Shown: positions 23,079-34,104 of the stretch, in pieces
Numbering within the stretch: the first letter of the stretch is position 1
Layout: every line of letters begins with the position of its first letter
Made by a program: the position numbers and the translations under genes
Notes under the pieces: model-generated
What the model saw: the letters and a program-made list of their open reading frames with translations, nothing else
Database searches by the model: none
What the model was told of the DNA's origin: nothing
NCBI RefSeq assembly: GCF_004340785.1
Contig: NZ_SLXS01000003.1
Location: 281,689-345,688, forward strand
Origin: Tumebacillus sp. BK434
GTDB lineage: Bacteria > Bacillota > Bacilli > Tumebacillales > Tumebacillaceae
Reading direction: 5' to 3'
Length of the DNA: 64,000 nt

Positions 23079-24212
23079 ATGCTCATTTTTGAACTCATGA
23101 TCATCTTGGTCTCCACCAAGCTCGCCGGTGACCTGGCCGCCCGGCTCGGTCAGCCGTCTGTGCTCGGCAAGCTGCTGATCGGTCTGATCCTCGGCCCTTC
23201 CGTGCTGGGCTTGATTGAACATACGGACTTCCTGAGCGAGATCTCGCAGATCGGCGTCATCCTGTTGATGTTCATCGCCGGGCTGGAAACGGACCTCCAA
23301 GAATTCAAACGCTCCGGCAAAGCGGGCGCGCTGGTCGGTCTCGGCGGCATCGTCGTGCCGCTTGGACTGGGCTGGCTCTCCGGCCTGCTGATCGGTCTGG
23401 ATACGCTGGAAGCGATCTTCTTAGGCTTGCTGCTCTCCGCGACTTCCGTCTCGATCACCGTGCAGTCGCTGCGCGAGATGGGACGATTGAACACGCGGGA
23501 AGGCAACACGCTGATGAGCGCCGCCGTCATCGATGATGTCGTGGTCGTGATCCTGCTCGCCTTTCTGCTCGGCTTCGCGGGCGGCGATGTCAACCTGCCG
23601 CTCTTGATCGGCAAAAAGGCCGCCTTCTTCCTGATCGCCATCCTCGTCGGCTGGAAAGCGGTGCCCTGGCTGCTGCAAAAGTTTGTGCCGCTGCGCGTCA
23701 CCGAAGCGGTCGTGACGATGGCGCTAGCTTTGTGCTTCCTCTTCGCCTGGTTTGCCGAACTGACCGGCGTCGCCGCGATCATCGGCGCCTACATCGCCGG
23801 CGTGGCGATCGCACAGACCCGGCAGAAAGAAGAGGTGATGCACAAGACGGAGACGATCGCCTACTCGATCTTCGTTCCCGTCTTCTTCACCTCGATCGGC
23901 GTGATGACCGATCTCCAAGCCATTGGCAGCAGCTGGTGGCTGGTCGCCGTGCTCAGCGTGGTCGCCGTGCTCAGCAAATGGATCGGCTCCGGCTTCGGTG
24001 CCAAGCTGGCCGGCTTCTCCACGCAAAGCTCGCTCGCCGTCGGCGCCGGGATGATCTCGCGCGGCGAAGTCGCCTTGATCATCGCCGCGATCGGCATGGA
24101 AGCCGGACTGCTCGACCGTTCGCTGTTCGCCGTGCTCGTCGTCGTGGTGCTGGTGACGACGGTGCTCACTCCGCCGCTGTTGAAACTGACCTTTCCGAAA
24201 CGCGAGGCATAG
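23079..24212 (+). CDS. CPA2-type cation:proton antiporter
   Basis: 377 residues with about 12 helices, lacking the C-terminal TrkA-N domain. Na+/H+ exchanger motifs: GLILGPSVLGLI, FIAGLETDLQEFKRSGKAG, and VIDDVVVVILLAFLLGFAGG with the paired Asp of the transport site, then ISRGEVALIIAAIGMEAGLL. It likely exchanges Na+ or K+ for H+. AAAGGAG sits 6 nt before ATG 23079; the ATG at 23073 abuts it, so 23079 is preferred. Confidence 0.9.
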   Translation: MLIFELMIILVSTKLAGDLAARLGQPSVLGKLLIGLILGPSVLGLIEHTDFLSEISQIGVILLMFIAGLETDLQEFKRSGKAGALVGLGGIVVPLGLGWLSGLLIGLDTLEAIFLGLLLSATSVSITVQSLREMGRLNTREGNTLMSAAVIDDVVVVILLAFLLGFAGGDVNLPLLIGKKAAFFLIAILVGWKAVPWLLQKFVPLRVTEAVVTMALALCFLFAWFAELTGVAAIIGAYIAGVAIAQTRQKEEVMHKTETIAYSIFVPVFFTSIGVMTDLQAIGSSWWLVAVLSVVAVLSKWIGSGFGAKLAGFSTQSSLAVGAGMISRGEVALIIAAIGMEAGLLDRSLFAVLVVVVLVTTVLTPPLLKLTFPKREA

Positions 24213-24240
24213 AAAAAGGCTCCCCGAGGGGAGCCTTTTC
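24213..24240. terminator. Bidirectional terminator between antiporter and chemoreceptor genes
   Basis: AAGGCTCCCC pairs with GGGGAGCCTT, with A- and T-runs on either side. Confidence 0.85.
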
Positions 24241-24260
24241 TTACTATAGACTACATCAGA

Positions 24261-25961
24261 CTACAGCTTGAACGTGGAAACCGAATCCTGCAGCTCGCTG
24301 GCCATCTTGGCGAGCATGTTGGAGGCCGCATTGATCTCTTCCATCGAAGCGGTCTGCTCCTGCACCGTCGCCGCGACCTGCTGCGTGTTGCCGGCCGCCT
24401 GGTCGGAGAAGGAGGCGATCGTGTCGATCGCACGGATCAGCTCCTGCGTGCCGGCGCTGACCTGCTCCACCGCTGCGACCGTATCGGCCGCCTGTTTCGC
24501 CAGCGCATCGACCGCCGAGTGGATGCCTTTGAACGAATCGCCGGTCAGGTGGATCATGCGAATGCCTTCATCGAACGACTTGGTGCCTTCGTTCATCGAA
24601 ACGATCGCCACGCCCGCATCGGTCTGCACTTCCCCGATCAGCGCGCGGATGTGGTCGGCTGCCGATGCGGACTGCTCGGCCAGTTTGCGGACCTCGTCGG
24701 CGACGACCGCAAAGCCTTTGCCCTGCTCGCCGGCGCGGGATGCTTCGATCGCTGCGTTCAGCGCCAGCAGGTTGGTCTGGCCGGCGATGCTGGTGATCAA
24801 AGCGACGATCTGCCCGATCTCGTCCGTCTTTTGGCCCAGCTTGTTCAGAACTTGTGCCGTGCTGTGGATCTTCTCGGTGCTCATCTCCATCTGCTTGATC
24901 GTCTTGTCGACCACTTCGTGCCCGTCTTTCGCACGCTCGGTGGCGGTGCGCGTCGAATCGGTCACCGTCGCGATGCCTGTGACGATCTGGTCGATGTTGA
25001 TCTTCATGTCGGTCACGATCGTCGTCGTGTCGGTCACACCTTGCAACTGCTTGTCCGCACCCGTGGACACTTCCTGCACCGATGCTGCGATCTGCTCCGC
25101 TGCGCGGGCCGTCTGATCGGCGCCTGCCATCAGCTGTTCGGAAGTCGCCGCCACCTGCGTCGAATTCATCGAGACCTGCTGCAGGATGTGGCGCAGGTTT
25201 TGCACCATCGTATCAAAGTCACGACCGAGATCGCCGATCTCATCGCGGGATTTCAAGTTCAGCGCGTCCAGCGTCAAGTCGCCGGCCGCCATCTTCTTCA
25301 CCTGTGCTGCCAGACGATAGACCGGCGTGGTGATCATGCCGGAGACGATCAGCACGATGATGATCGTGAGCACGATCGCGCCGAGCGACAGCCCGAGCAC
25401 AAGGTTTTTCGCTTTGGTGTTCACCGACAACGCATCTTTGGTGGCAGCCGCCCCAAGGTCTTGGTTGATCTGCTTCAGTTGATTCAACTTATCGGTCGAT
25501 TTGTCATAGGCGATCAGCGCCGCTTCGTCAGCCGATGCAAACGCTTCCGCGTCGCGCTCTTCCGCCGCTTTCAGCAAGAGCGGAATCTGCTTTTCAAATG
25601 CTGCATACTCTTTGGCAAAGCTGTCATACAGCGCCTGTTCTTCTTCTGTGTCGGACAGTTCTTTAAACTTCGGCAGCATCTCTGCCACCGCTTTTTGTTC
25701 TGCGTTGATCTGCTTGATGACCAGCTGCGCCGCATCCGGCGACTGCGCCATCCGCATGCGCGTCATCAGGCGCTGCAAGTTGGTGACTTTCTCGTTGATC
25801 TCACCGGCCAGCACCACGCTCGGCATCACATGCGCGTCCAAGTCCGTGGCTTGCTGCTCCATGTTGTTCATCTGCACCACTGCGACTGCTCCAGTTGCGA
25901 TCAATAACAACAAGACGAGAAAAAAGCTTACAAATAACTTCATACGTACTGAAAACTTCAT
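24261..25961 (-). CDS. Methyl-accepting chemotaxis protein
   Basis: 566 residues. The N-terminal helix ([20 protein letters not shown]), a four-helix-type ligand domain (about 35-190), second helix ([20 protein letters not shown]), HAMP ([18 protein letters not shown]) and a cytoplasmic signalling rod with the hairpin tip [20 protein letters not shown], then [20 protein letters not shown]. The ligand domain has no Cache/PAS motif that I recognise. The ribosome site is GGGGGG before ATG 25959-25961. It is followed by a paralogue at 26146-27840. Confidence 0.95.
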   Translation of the reverse strand: MKFSVRMKLFVSFFLVLLLLIATGAVAVVQMNNMEQQATDLDAHVMPSVVLAGEINEKVTNLQRLMTRMRMAQSPDAAQLVIKQINAEQKAVAEMLPKFKELSDTEEEQALYDSFAKEYAAFEKQIPLLLKAAEERDAEAFASADEAALIAYDKSTDKLNQLKQINQDLGAAATKDALSVNTKAKNLVLGLSLGAIVLTIIIVLIVSGMITTPVYRLAAQVKKMAAGDLTLDALNLKSRDEIGDLGRDFDTMVQNLRHILQQVSMNSTQVAATSEQLMAGADQTARAAEQIAASVQEVSTGADKQLQGVTDTTTIVTDMKINIDQIVTGIATVTDSTRTATERAKDGHEVVDKTIKQMEMSTEKIHSTAQVLNKLGQKTDEIGQIVALITSIAGQTNLLALNAAIEASRAGEQGKGFAVVADEVRKLAEQSASAADHIRALIGEVQTDAGVAIVSMNEGTKSFDEGIRMIHLTGDSFKGIHSAVDALAKQAADTVAAVEQVSAGTQELIRAIDTIASFSDQAAGNTQQVAATVQEQTASMEEINAASNMLAKMASELQDSVSTFKL

Positions 25962-26108
25962 GTAATTCGCCCCCCCATTGCCAACATTTTTTAATATCGT
26001 CATGAATCGACACGTTTTCGACATATCTGATTCTTATAATAAATGATAACCCGTGATTTTGAAAGCGATTTTTTACTAGATCTTGTTTTCCATAAATATT
26101 AAGCCATA

Positions 26109-26142
26109 AACAAAGGCCTCCGGAGGGAGACCTTTTGTTTAT
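26109..26142 (-). terminator. Terminator of second chemoreceptor gene
   Basis: AAAGGTCTCCCTCC and GGAGGCCTTTG form an imperfect hairpin with TTTATG after it on the minus strand. Confidence 0.6.
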
Positions 26143-26145
26143 AAT

Positions 26146-27840
26146 TTACAATTTGAACCTGCTGACACCGTCTTGCAATTCGCCGGCCATCTTCGAAAGC
26201 AGGCTTGCGGCAGAAGCGATTTCCTCCATCGAAGCGTTTTGTTCTTCCACAGATGCGGCGACTTGCTGGGTGTTGGCGGCCGCCTGTTCGGAGACGGCGG
26301 CGATCCCTTCCATCGCACTGACCATCATCTGGGCGCCGGCGCTGACTTGCTGCACCGCTGACGCCACTTCCTGCGCCTGGTCGGACAATGTCGACACGGA
26401 AGTGAGGATCTCTTGGAATACAGCGCCGGTCTCGTCGATCAGGCGCACGCCGTCCTCCACCACCCGGGTGCCTTCCTCCATCGAAACGATGGCGCGCCCC
26501 GTGTCGTGCTGCACTTCGTTGATCAGACGGCGGATATGATCGGCCGCTTCGCCCGACTGCTCGGCCAGCTTGCGCACCTCATCGGCGACGACCGCAAATC
26601 CCTTGCCGTGCTCGCCCGCCCTTGCAGCTTCGATCGCCGCGTTCAAGGCCAGCAGGTTGGTCTGACCGGCGATCGAGGTGATCAGAGCGACGATCACGCC
26701 GATCTCCTCCGACTTTTTGCCGAGCTCGTTGATCACCGCCGAAGTCGAGTGGACCCGCTCGCCGATCTGCTGCATCTGGGCGACGGTGCGGTCGACCACG
26801 TTCTGTCCGTCGTTCGCTTTGCCGGTCGCATGCAGCGAAGCATCGGTCACCCCTTGGATGGAGCCTGCGATCTGGCCGACGCTGTTCGAAATGTCGGTGA
26901 TGACCTGCGTGGAATCGTGAACGCCCTGCAACTGCTTTTCCGCCCCGAGCGAGACGTCTTGCACCGAGGCGGAGATCTGCTCCGCCACCTGCGTGGTCAG
27001 GTCCGCACTGGCCGTCAACTGTTCGGACGTCGCGGCGACCTGCTCCGCGTTCGTCGCCACTTGGCTTAAGATCGTGCGCAGGTTGGCAGACATCTGGTTG
27101 ATGTTGCTGGCGAGGTCGCCCACCTCATCCTTGTTCTTGATCTGCAGCGCTTCTCCGGTCAGATCGCCCGCCGCCACGCACTGCACTTTGGCCGCCAGCT
27201 TCTGCACCGGCTTGGAGATGCCGTTCGACACCCACCGCGCCACCAGCGTGCTGATCACCACGGCGATCACCGTCATGATGATCATGAGCGGGATCGAAGC
27301 TGCGGTGATCCGTTCGGCCTCCGATGCCGCTTGGCCGGCACCGGTCGAGTTATATTCCACCAGCTGATCCATCAATTCGGCCGCTTTGACAAAATCCTTT
27401 TGCGCGACCGAATTGTTCGCGGTCCACTCCGGAAGCGGCATCTTCAGGTCGAGCAGTCCCAGGATGTGTCGGTCATAGCTGGCCCACGCCGTCCCAAACT
27501 CGTTGTACAGCCGCTGTTCCTGCTCACTGGTGATCAGAGGTTCATATGTTTTTCGCGTCTCCATGAAACCGGTGATCGTTTCGTTGAGCTTGGTCTTCAG
27601 ACGATTCTGCTCGGCCGGCTCCGGCTCCAGTCGAAGTCGCAGCACGAGACGGTTGATCTCAGTCACTTGTGCCCTCAGGTCGGACATCACGACGATGCTC
27701 GGCACCCAGTCTTTATGCATGGTGACGACTTTGCTGTCCACCTCGCTCATCCGTTGCACAGAAATGAAACCCGTCGCCATCATCAATAACATGACAATCG
27801 TAAAAGACAAAGATAATTTCATGCGAATCGTGAACCGCAT
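26146..27840 (-). CDS. Methyl-accepting chemotaxis protein (paralogue)
   Basis: 564 residues from ATG 27838-27840 (AAAGGGG upstream). Same layout as the gene at 24261: helix ([20 protein letters not shown]), ligand domain with [20 protein letters not shown], second helix ([20 protein letters not shown]), HAMP, and signalling rod with the identical tip [20 protein letters not shown]. The signalling parts are very similar while the sensing domains differ, as expected after duplication with change of ligand. No chemotaxis operon is nearby. Confidence 0.95.
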   Translation of the reverse strand: MRFTIRMKLSLSFTIVMLLMMATGFISVQRMSEVDSKVVTMHKDWVPSIVVMSDLRAQVTEINRLVLRLRLEPEPAEQNRLKTKLNETITGFMETRKTYEPLITSEQEQRLYNEFGTAWASYDRHILGLLDLKMPLPEWTANNSVAQKDFVKAAELMDQLVEYNSTGAGQAASEAERITAASIPLMIIMTVIAVVISTLVARWVSNGISKPVQKLAAKVQCVAAGDLTGEALQIKNKDEVGDLASNINQMSANLRTILSQVATNAEQVAATSEQLTASADLTTQVAEQISASVQDVSLGAEKQLQGVHDSTQVITDISNSVGQIAGSIQGVTDASLHATGKANDGQNVVDRTVAQMQQIGERVHSTSAVINELGKKSEEIGVIVALITSIAGQTNLLALNAAIEAARAGEHGKGFAVVADEVRKLAEQSGEAADHIRRLINEVQHDTGRAIVSMEEGTRVVEDGVRLIDETGAVFQEILTSVSTLSDQAQEVASAVQQVSAGAQMMVSAMEGIAAVSEQAAANTQQVAASVEEQNASMEEIASAASLLSKMAGELQDGVSRFKL

Positions 27841-28003
27841 CCTGGCACCCCTTTTGACAATCTTCGCCATTAATTGACAAGATTGAAAGTTAATTCGGGT
27901 TCACGATCGAAATATCCTGCCTGTTAAGAGTAGAAAATTTTCACACTCAGAACATTGACAATCTGCCGTTCTTCATGAGGCGTTACCCGTGACCAGCCTG
28001 GCA

Positions 28004-29416
28004 CTAGCCGATCGACCCCTTCATTTCGAAGTTGATCAGGCGGTTCATCTCCACGGCATACTCCATCGGCAGTTCACGGGTGAACGGCTCGATAAACCCC
28101 ATCACGATCATCGTTGTCGCCTGCTCCTCGGTCAGTCCCCGGCTCATCAGGTAAAACAGCTGATCCGCGGAGACTTTGGACACGCTCGCTTCATGTTCCA
28201 GCGTCACATCGTCGGTGCGCAGCTTGTTGTGCGGGATCGTGTCGGAGCTCGACTCCTTGTCGAAGATCAGCGTGTCGCATTTGATGTTCGCTTTCGACCC
28301 GCTCGCTTTCGGTCCAAATTCGCATCTGCCGCGGTAAGTGGTCTTGCCGCCCTGCTTGGAGATCGATTTGGAGACCACCGTCGACGTGCAGTCCGGGGCG
28401 AGATGGACGACTTTCGCCCCCGCGTCCTGATGCTGCCCTTGTCCGGCGACGGCGATGGAGAGGATCGTGCCTTTGGCGCGCGGGCCGAGCATGTAGACGG
28501 CCGGGTATTTCATCGTCAGCTTCGACCCGATGTTGCCGTCCACCCATTCCATCGTCGCGTCAGCATGGGCGACGGCGCGCTTGGTGACGAGGTTATAGAT
28601 GTTCGGCGCCCAGTTCTGGATCGTCGTGTAGCGGCAGCGGGCGCGGTCTTGAACGATGATCTCGACAACGGCCGCATGCAGCGAGTCGGTCGAATAGATC
28701 GGCGCGGTGCAGCCCTCTACATAATGCACGAAACTGTCATCTTCTGCGATGATCAGCGTGCGTTCGAACTGGCCCATGTGTTCCGAGTTGATCCGAAAAT
28801 ACGCCTGCAGCGGCACGTCGCAGCGCACTCCCTGCGGCACGTAGACGAACGATCCGCCCGACCAGACCGCCGAGTTCAAAGCGGCGAATTTGTTGTCGGA
28901 CGGCGGGATGACCGAGCCGAAAAACTTCTTGAAAAGCTCCGGATGTTCGCGCAGTGCCGTGTCGGTGTCGGTGAACAGCACGCCCTGGCTGACCAGCTCC
29001 TGCTGGATCGAGTGGTAGACGACCTCCGACTCGTACTGGGCGGAGACCCCGGCGAGAAACTCCCGTTCCGCCTTGGGGATGCCGAGCTTTTCAAACGTGT
29101 CTTTGATCTCTTCCGGCACCTCTTCCCACGTCTTGCCTTTGCGCTCAGATGGCTTTACATAATAAGTGATCTCGTCAAATTTCAGCCCGGACAGATCGCC
29201 GCCCCAGTCCGGCATGGGCATCTGTTCAAACAGCTCCAACGAGCGCAGGCGAAAGTCGGTCATCCAGCCCGGCTCATTTTTCATGCTGGAGATCTCCTCC
29301 ACAGTCTTGCGGGAGAGCCCTTTGCCGAAGCGGACGAGCGAGACATGCTGATCGGCAAAACCGTACTGGTAACCGGGTAGATCGGGCAGCCGTTTTTCCT
29401 GTTTCTCCTCACTCAT
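28004..29416 (-). CDS. sufB: Fe-S cluster assembly scaffold SufB
   Basis: 470 residues from ATG 29414-29416. SufB with SufC and SufD assembles [Fe-S] clusters. Signatures: [60 protein letters not shown] (conserved Cys), [40 protein letters not shown], and [20 protein letters not shown]. It is the last gene of the suf operon and overlaps sufU by 8 bp. Confidence 0.97.
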   Translation of the reverse strand: MSEEKQEKRLPDLPGYQYGFADQHVSLVRFGKGLSRKTVEEISSMKNEPGWMTDFRLRSLELFEQMPMPDWGGDLSGLKFDEITYYVKPSERKGKTWEEVPEEIKDTFEKLGIPKAEREFLAGVSAQYESEVVYHSIQQELVSQGVLFTDTDTALREHPELFKKFFGSVIPPSDNKFAALNSAVWSGGSFVYVPQGVRCDVPLQAYFRINSEHMGQFERTLIIAEDDSFVHYVEGCTAPIYSTDSLHAAVVEIIVQDRARCRYTTIQNWAPNIYNLVTKRAVAHADATMEWVDGNIGSKLTMKYPAVYMLGPRAKGTILSIAVAGQGQHQDAGAKVVHLAPDCTSTVVSKSISKQGGKTTYRGRCEFGPKASGSKANIKCDTLIFDKESSSDTIPHNKLRTDDVTLEHEASVSKVSADQLFYLMSRGLTEEQATTMIVMGFIEPFTRELPMEYAVEMNRLINFEMKGSIG

Positions 29417-29843
29417 GCGGATGTCCCTCCCCTTCCTCAATCGCTTGCAGCAAGGCGTTCCAAGCCAAGGTCGCGCATTTCACCCGGGCGGGAAAGCGGG
29501 CGACTCCGGCCAACGCTTCGAGGTCGCCAAGGCGCGCAGTATCGGCAGGAATGCCTTGCACAAGCTTGCGAAATTCTTCGTCGAGCAGCAGCACGGCGAC
29601 GAGTGGCTGCCCTTGCACCGCTTCGGTCAGCAACGAGGCGGACGCGATGGAGATTGAGCAGCCGGTGCCTTGAAACGATGCGGACTGCACGTTGCCGTCC
29701 CGGACGGCGAGAAACAAGGTCACGTCATCGCCGCAGGTCGGGTTTTTCAATTTGACGCGGATCGCGCCATCCTGAGCGCGAAAGTTGCGCGGGTGCTGAG
29801 CATGGTCGAGGATCACTTGGCGGTACAGCTCGGCGAGGTTCAT
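29409..29843 (-). CDS. sufU: SufU sulfur-transfer protein
   Basis: 144 residues from ATG 29841-29843. Zn-dependent sulfurtransferase partner of SufS in Gram-positive bacteria. The three ligand/acceptor Cys are visible: NPTCGDDV (about 40), [18 protein letters not shown] (about 65) and [13 protein letters not shown] (about 127), and the Asp of CGDD. ATGA overlap with sufS. Confidence 0.96.
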   Translation of the reverse strand: MNLAELYRQVILDHAQHPRNFRAQDGAIRVKLKNPTCGDDVTLFLAVRDGNVQSASFQGTGCSISIASASLLTEAVQGQPLVAVLLLDEEFRKLVQGIPADTARLGDLEALAGVARFPARVKCATLAWNALLQAIEEGEGHPHE

Positions 29844-31039
29844 TTGCCCAACCACCCTTTCGCTTCGCGCAGCGCGGCGGTCAGCGCATCGACATCTGCG
29901 CGGGTGTTGTAAATGCCAAAGCTCGCCCGGACGGTCGCAGCCGCGCCGAGCCATCTCATCAGCGGCTGCGCGCAGTGATGCCCGGCGCGGACGGCGATGC
30001 CTGCCGCATCGAGCACGGTGGCCACGTCGTGCGGATGCGCTCCGTCGAGGTTGAACGCCGCCACCCCGCCCCGTTTTTGCGGGCCGTAGAGCGTGATGCC
30101 GTCGAGTGCGGACAGCTGATCGCAAGCGTAGGCGGCGAGAGATTCGATCTGGCGCTTGATGTTGTCGCGCCCGATCACTTCCAGATAGTCGATGGCGGCA
30201 GCCAGCCCGGCCGCTTCGGCGATCGGCGGCGTGCCCGCTTCCAGTTTCCACGGCGCGTCTTTCCAAGAGGCGTCGAACAGTTCCACTTCGTCGATCATCT
30301 CCCCGCCGTACTGCACCGGTTCGGTGTCGGCGAGCAGCCCGCTTTTTCCATAGAGCACGCCGATGCCCGTCGGGCCGTACAGCTTGTGTCCGGAGAAAGC
30401 GAGAAAGTCGCAGTCGAGCTGCTGCACGTCGAGCGGATGATGCGCGGCCGACTGGGCGGCGTCGACGATGAGCACCGCGCCTTGGCGGTGCGCGAGGGCG
30501 GCGAGTTCTTGGAGCGGGTGGATCGTGCCGAGGACGTTGGAGATGTGGGCGATGGCGATGGCGCGGGTGCGCGGGGTGATGCAGCCCGCCGCTTTGGCCA
30601 AGTCGAGCGTGCCGTCCGCTTCCAGCGGGAAAAAGCGGAGCCGGGCGCCGGCCGCTTTCGCTGCCATCTGCCAGGGGATCAGGTTGCTGTGGTGCTCGGC
30701 GACGGTGGTGAGAATCTCGTCGCCCGGCTGCAAGCGGGGCCGCAGCCAGCCTGCCGCGACGAGGTTGAGCGCCTCGGTCGTGCCGCGCGTAAAGACGATC
30801 TCCCGCGGGGAAGAGGCGTTCAGGAACCGGGCCGCTTTTTCCCGCGCCCCTTCGTAGAGATCGGTGGCCGTGGCGGCGAGCGCGTAGACGCCGCGGTGGA
30901 CGTTGGCGTTTTGCGAGGTGTAGTAGCGGTGCATGGCGTCGAGCACCTGCTGCGGCTTTTGCGTGGTGGCCGCGCTGTCGAGGTAGATCAGCGGCTTGCC
31001 ATTCATCAGTTGCTGCAGGAGCGGAAAGTCGCGCTTCAT
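29840..31039 (-). CDS. sufS: Cysteine desulfurase SufS
   Basis: 399 residues, PLP enzyme taking sulfur from cysteine. YLDSAATTQKPQQVLDAM, then FTRGTTEALNLVA, DAAQSAAHHPLDVQQLDCDF, the PLP-Lys loop FLAFSGHKLYGPTGIGVLYG, and the active Cys in VRAGHHCAQPLMRWLG. Group II desulfurase, matched with SufU. ATGA overlaps with sufD and sufU. Confidence 0.97.
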   Translation of the reverse strand: MKRDFPLLQQLMNGKPLIYLDSAATTQKPQQVLDAMHRYYTSQNANVHRGVYALAATATDLYEGAREKAARFLNASSPREIVFTRGTTEALNLVAAGWLRPRLQPGDEILTTVAEHHSNLIPWQMAAKAAGARLRFFPLEADGTLDLAKAAGCITPRTRAIAIAHISNVLGTIHPLQELAALAHRQGAVLIVDAAQSAAHHPLDVQQLDCDFLAFSGHKLYGPTGIGVLYGKSGLLADTEPVQYGGEMIDEVELFDASWKDAPWKLEAGTPPIAEAAGLAAAIDYLEVIGRDNIKRQIESLAAYACDQLSALDGITLYGPQKRGGVAAFNLDGAHPHDVATVLDAAGIAVRAGHHCAQPLMRWLGAAATVRASFGIYNTRADVDALTAALREAKGWLGK

Positions 31040-32294
31040 GGGGCCACCTTCCTCTCCACCCAGAGCTCGAGCAGCTCGCTCATGTCCGGGGCGAGCGGCG
31101 ACAAAAAGCCGGTCAGGAGCAGCCGCTTCGCCTCGCGTTCCGACAAGCCCCGCGACATCAGGTAAAACAGCGGCTCAGCGGGCAGTTTGCCGACCGAGAC
31201 GGCGTGATCGCAGCGGACATCCTCTTCGTCGATCAGCAGCATCGGCAACGCCTCGGCGCGGGCGGACGGTTCGAGCAGGATCATCCGCGCTTCCTGGATC
31301 GCGTTGGTGCCGACCGCGCCTTGTTCGATCTGGGAGATCACGCGGGTGCCGCTGTGCGCTTGACCGGTGACGACGGCGCGCTCGCGGATGATGCTCGCGG
31401 TGTGCGGAGCGATGTGATGGGCGGTGAGTGTGAGATCGAGGCGCTGGGATGCGTGGCTGAGCGCGACGACGTCGAGCTGCGTCGAGGCGCCTGCGCCGCT
31501 CAGCAAGCTTTTGATGTCGGCGCTGTGCTCCCCTTGTGAGCCTTCGACCAGCAGCCACTCCACTCGCGCGTCGCGTTCGACGCGGGCGCGGGCGAAGGTG
31601 CGGCGCGTCATGGCGGCATCGTGCTCGCCGATCGAGGCAAGGCGCACCCGGGCGCCTGCTTTGGCAAACACTTCGGTGATGCTGACCGAAAAGGCGGCTT
31701 CTTCAAGCTGTGACACGTCGCCGGTGAGCAAGGTGACGTCGCTGTTTTCTTCGGCGACGACCAGCACGCGCGGGTGCAGGGTGCCGCCCGCTTTGGTGCG
31801 GTTCCACCACGCTTGGAGCGGGACTTTCAGGCGGATGTTTTTCGGCACGTAGAGAAACAGGCCCGCGTTCCACACGGCGGTCTGCCAAGCGGCCCACTTG
31901 TGCTCGGACGGCGGGATCAGCGTGGCCAGATAAGGGCGCACCAGCTGCGGGTAGACGCGGATCGCCAGCGAGAGGTCGACCAGCAGCACGCCCGCTTTGG
32001 CGAGCTTGGCTTCGAGGTGGTGGACGACGATTCGTCCGTTGGCGTAGCACAGGCGGTTGCGCCCGTTTTTCAGGAACAGGGTCTCCGGCTCGGACAGGTC
32101 GGGGCAGGGCGCGGGCGCTTTGTCCGCGTGGAAAAAGCCGGCGGGTCTGCCTGGCGCCGCTTGGCGTTTCGGGGCCGGGTCGGGCAGTCCGGCATACTGG
32201 TTGAGCGCGGCGAGGCGCAGGTCGCGCATCCAGTCCGGTTCGAGCTTTTTGGCGTGCAGTTGCAGCACGCGCTGTTGTTCTGCCGATTCGGCGG

Positions 32295-32298
<4 letters not shown>
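31036..32298 (-). CDS. sufD: Fe-S cluster assembly protein SufD
   Basis: 420 residues, partner of SufB in the SufBC2D complex. N-terminal helical part about 1-100, then the right-handed beta-helix (EHKWAAWQTAVWNAGLFLYV, NIRLKVPLQAWWNRTKAGGT, HRVLVVAEENSDV-like strand), and the C-terminal [40 protein letters not shown]. It is rather divergent in the middle, which is usual for SufD. Overlaps both neighbours by ATGA. Confidence 0.93.
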
Positions 32299-33059
<761 letters not shown>

Positions 33060-33147
33060 CGTTCATCCCCTCCTTCAGGTGAATCCTGACCACAGAAGTC
33101 AACTTTCTATGATCAGCATATGTACCGCGCCTGAGGGTGCTACAGAA

Positions 33148-33184
33148 AATAAAAAACCCTCAGAGAGCAAGTCTCTGAGGGGGA
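33148..33184 (-). terminator. Terminator after the 155-aa hypothetical gene
   Basis: CCCTCAGAGA (33158-33167) pairs with TCTCTGAGGG (33172-33181), then TTTTTTATTTTC on the minus strand. Confidence 0.88.
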
Positions 33185-33190
33185 ACAAGA

Positions 33191-33658
33191 TTACGATTGT
33201 ATGGTGACTCTAAAAACCAAATTCGAGAAATCCACATCACCATATCCATTGCTGCAATGCAAGATTGTCTCGCAGTTACTGATTTGTTCGATGACAATTC
33301 CTGCATTGTTGACCCATGCGTTTGGCTCATTTTCGCCCGGATAACACCACACATTCCAGATCCGTAAGATACCGTCTTGTTTTTTGGGGTAACAAACAAA
33401 TGGTATTTCATTAGGAGCAAAATTCGTCCAAAAAATGGGCCGCTTCGCTTTTCCTTCTGAAAATTCCACTTCCCCTTTTCTTGAATCAACTGAGACCTCG
33501 ATTCCTTGTTCAAGCTCCGAATTGGCGCTTATCAACTCAAGTGTTACTTGTTGCCCCTTGGAGACCGATGCTGTAAACCCCATGGAAACCAATTTGCCTT
33601 CATGCTCGAATGGTTTGCCTTGCGTCTCGATGAACATCTCTGATAATGCTTTGGACAT
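33191..33658 (-). CDS. Hypothetical protein, AT-rich gene
   Basis: 155 residues, with no signal peptide. The composition is beta-rich and acidic (SKALSEMFIETQGKPFEHEG, KLVSMGFTASVSKGQQVTLE), with a Trp/Cys-containing stretch (RIWNVWCYPGENEPNAWVNN) and NCETILHCSNGYGDVDFSN near the end. No known family. Base composition is visibly more AT-rich than its neighbours, and codons such as AAA, ATT and GAA dominate, so recent transfer is possible. It has its own terminator. Confidence 0.68.
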   Translation of the reverse strand: MSKALSEMFIETQGKPFEHEGKLVSMGFTASVSKGQQVTLELISANSELEQGIEVSVDSRKGEVEFSEGKAKRPIFWTNFAPNEIPFVCYPKKQDGILRIWNVWCYPGENEPNAWVNNAGIVIEQISNCETILHCSNGYGDVDFSNLVFRVTIQS

Positions 33659-33737
33659 ACACTAGGTCACTCCATATACAGGTTCATTCATTCGTCATTA
33701 TTTCCACCGATTGCTCAGGAGCCGGCGCAAACACAGC

Positions 33738-33772
33738 AAGAAAACCCGGCGCGCCGCACGCCGGGTTTTCTG
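33738..33772. terminator. Bidirectional terminator
   Basis: AGAAAACCCGGCG pairs with CGCCGGGTTTTCT. It lies after the small secreted protein gene (minus strand). Confidence 0.8.
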
Positions 33773-33803
33773 CTTCTCCCGCTCCTCTGTTTTTGCTTGG
33801 GTT

Positions 33804-33983
33804 TTACTGGATGACTTCGCCGTGCCATTCCAATTCGGTTGTTGCCTGCCCTGCTTCCGTTTGTACCGCCAGATTCGTACCGATGGTCTGCTTGGGCTCG
33901 GTTTCCTTGGCCACGACAAAATCTCCGGTGGCAAGGCCAAGCAGCATGGCGATGAGGAACAAGATCACTCCGGGCCTTCTCAT
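33804..33983 (-). CDS. Small exported protein (59 aa)
   Basis: ATG at 33981-33983 has AGAGGTG upstream. The product begins MRRPGVILFLIAMLLGLATG and continues DFVVAKETEPKQTIGTNLAV, so an N-terminal signal or anchor helix of about 16 residues is followed by a short polar, Thr/Glu-rich tail. There is no lipobox Cys. An upstream in-frame ATG (34028) would add 15 residues without a good ribosome site. The function is unknown. Confidence 0.5.
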   Translation of the reverse strand: MRRPGVILFLIAMLLGLATGDFVVAKETEPKQTIGTNLAVQTEAGQATTELEWHGEVIQ

Positions 33984-34072
33984 CTCTGCGACACCTCTGT
34001 TTTTCCGATTCTCAAAATGTGTATTCATGTATCAAGACGCGTAGAAGCTGCAGAGGGTTTCTCGATTCATGA

Positions 34073-34104
34073 AAAAAGGACATGCCAGGCATGCCCTTTT
34101 TCTC
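34073..34104 (-). terminator. Terminator of alarmone synthetase gene
   Basis: AAGGGCATGCC pairs with GGCATGTCCTT, then TTTT on the minus strand. Confidence 0.8.
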
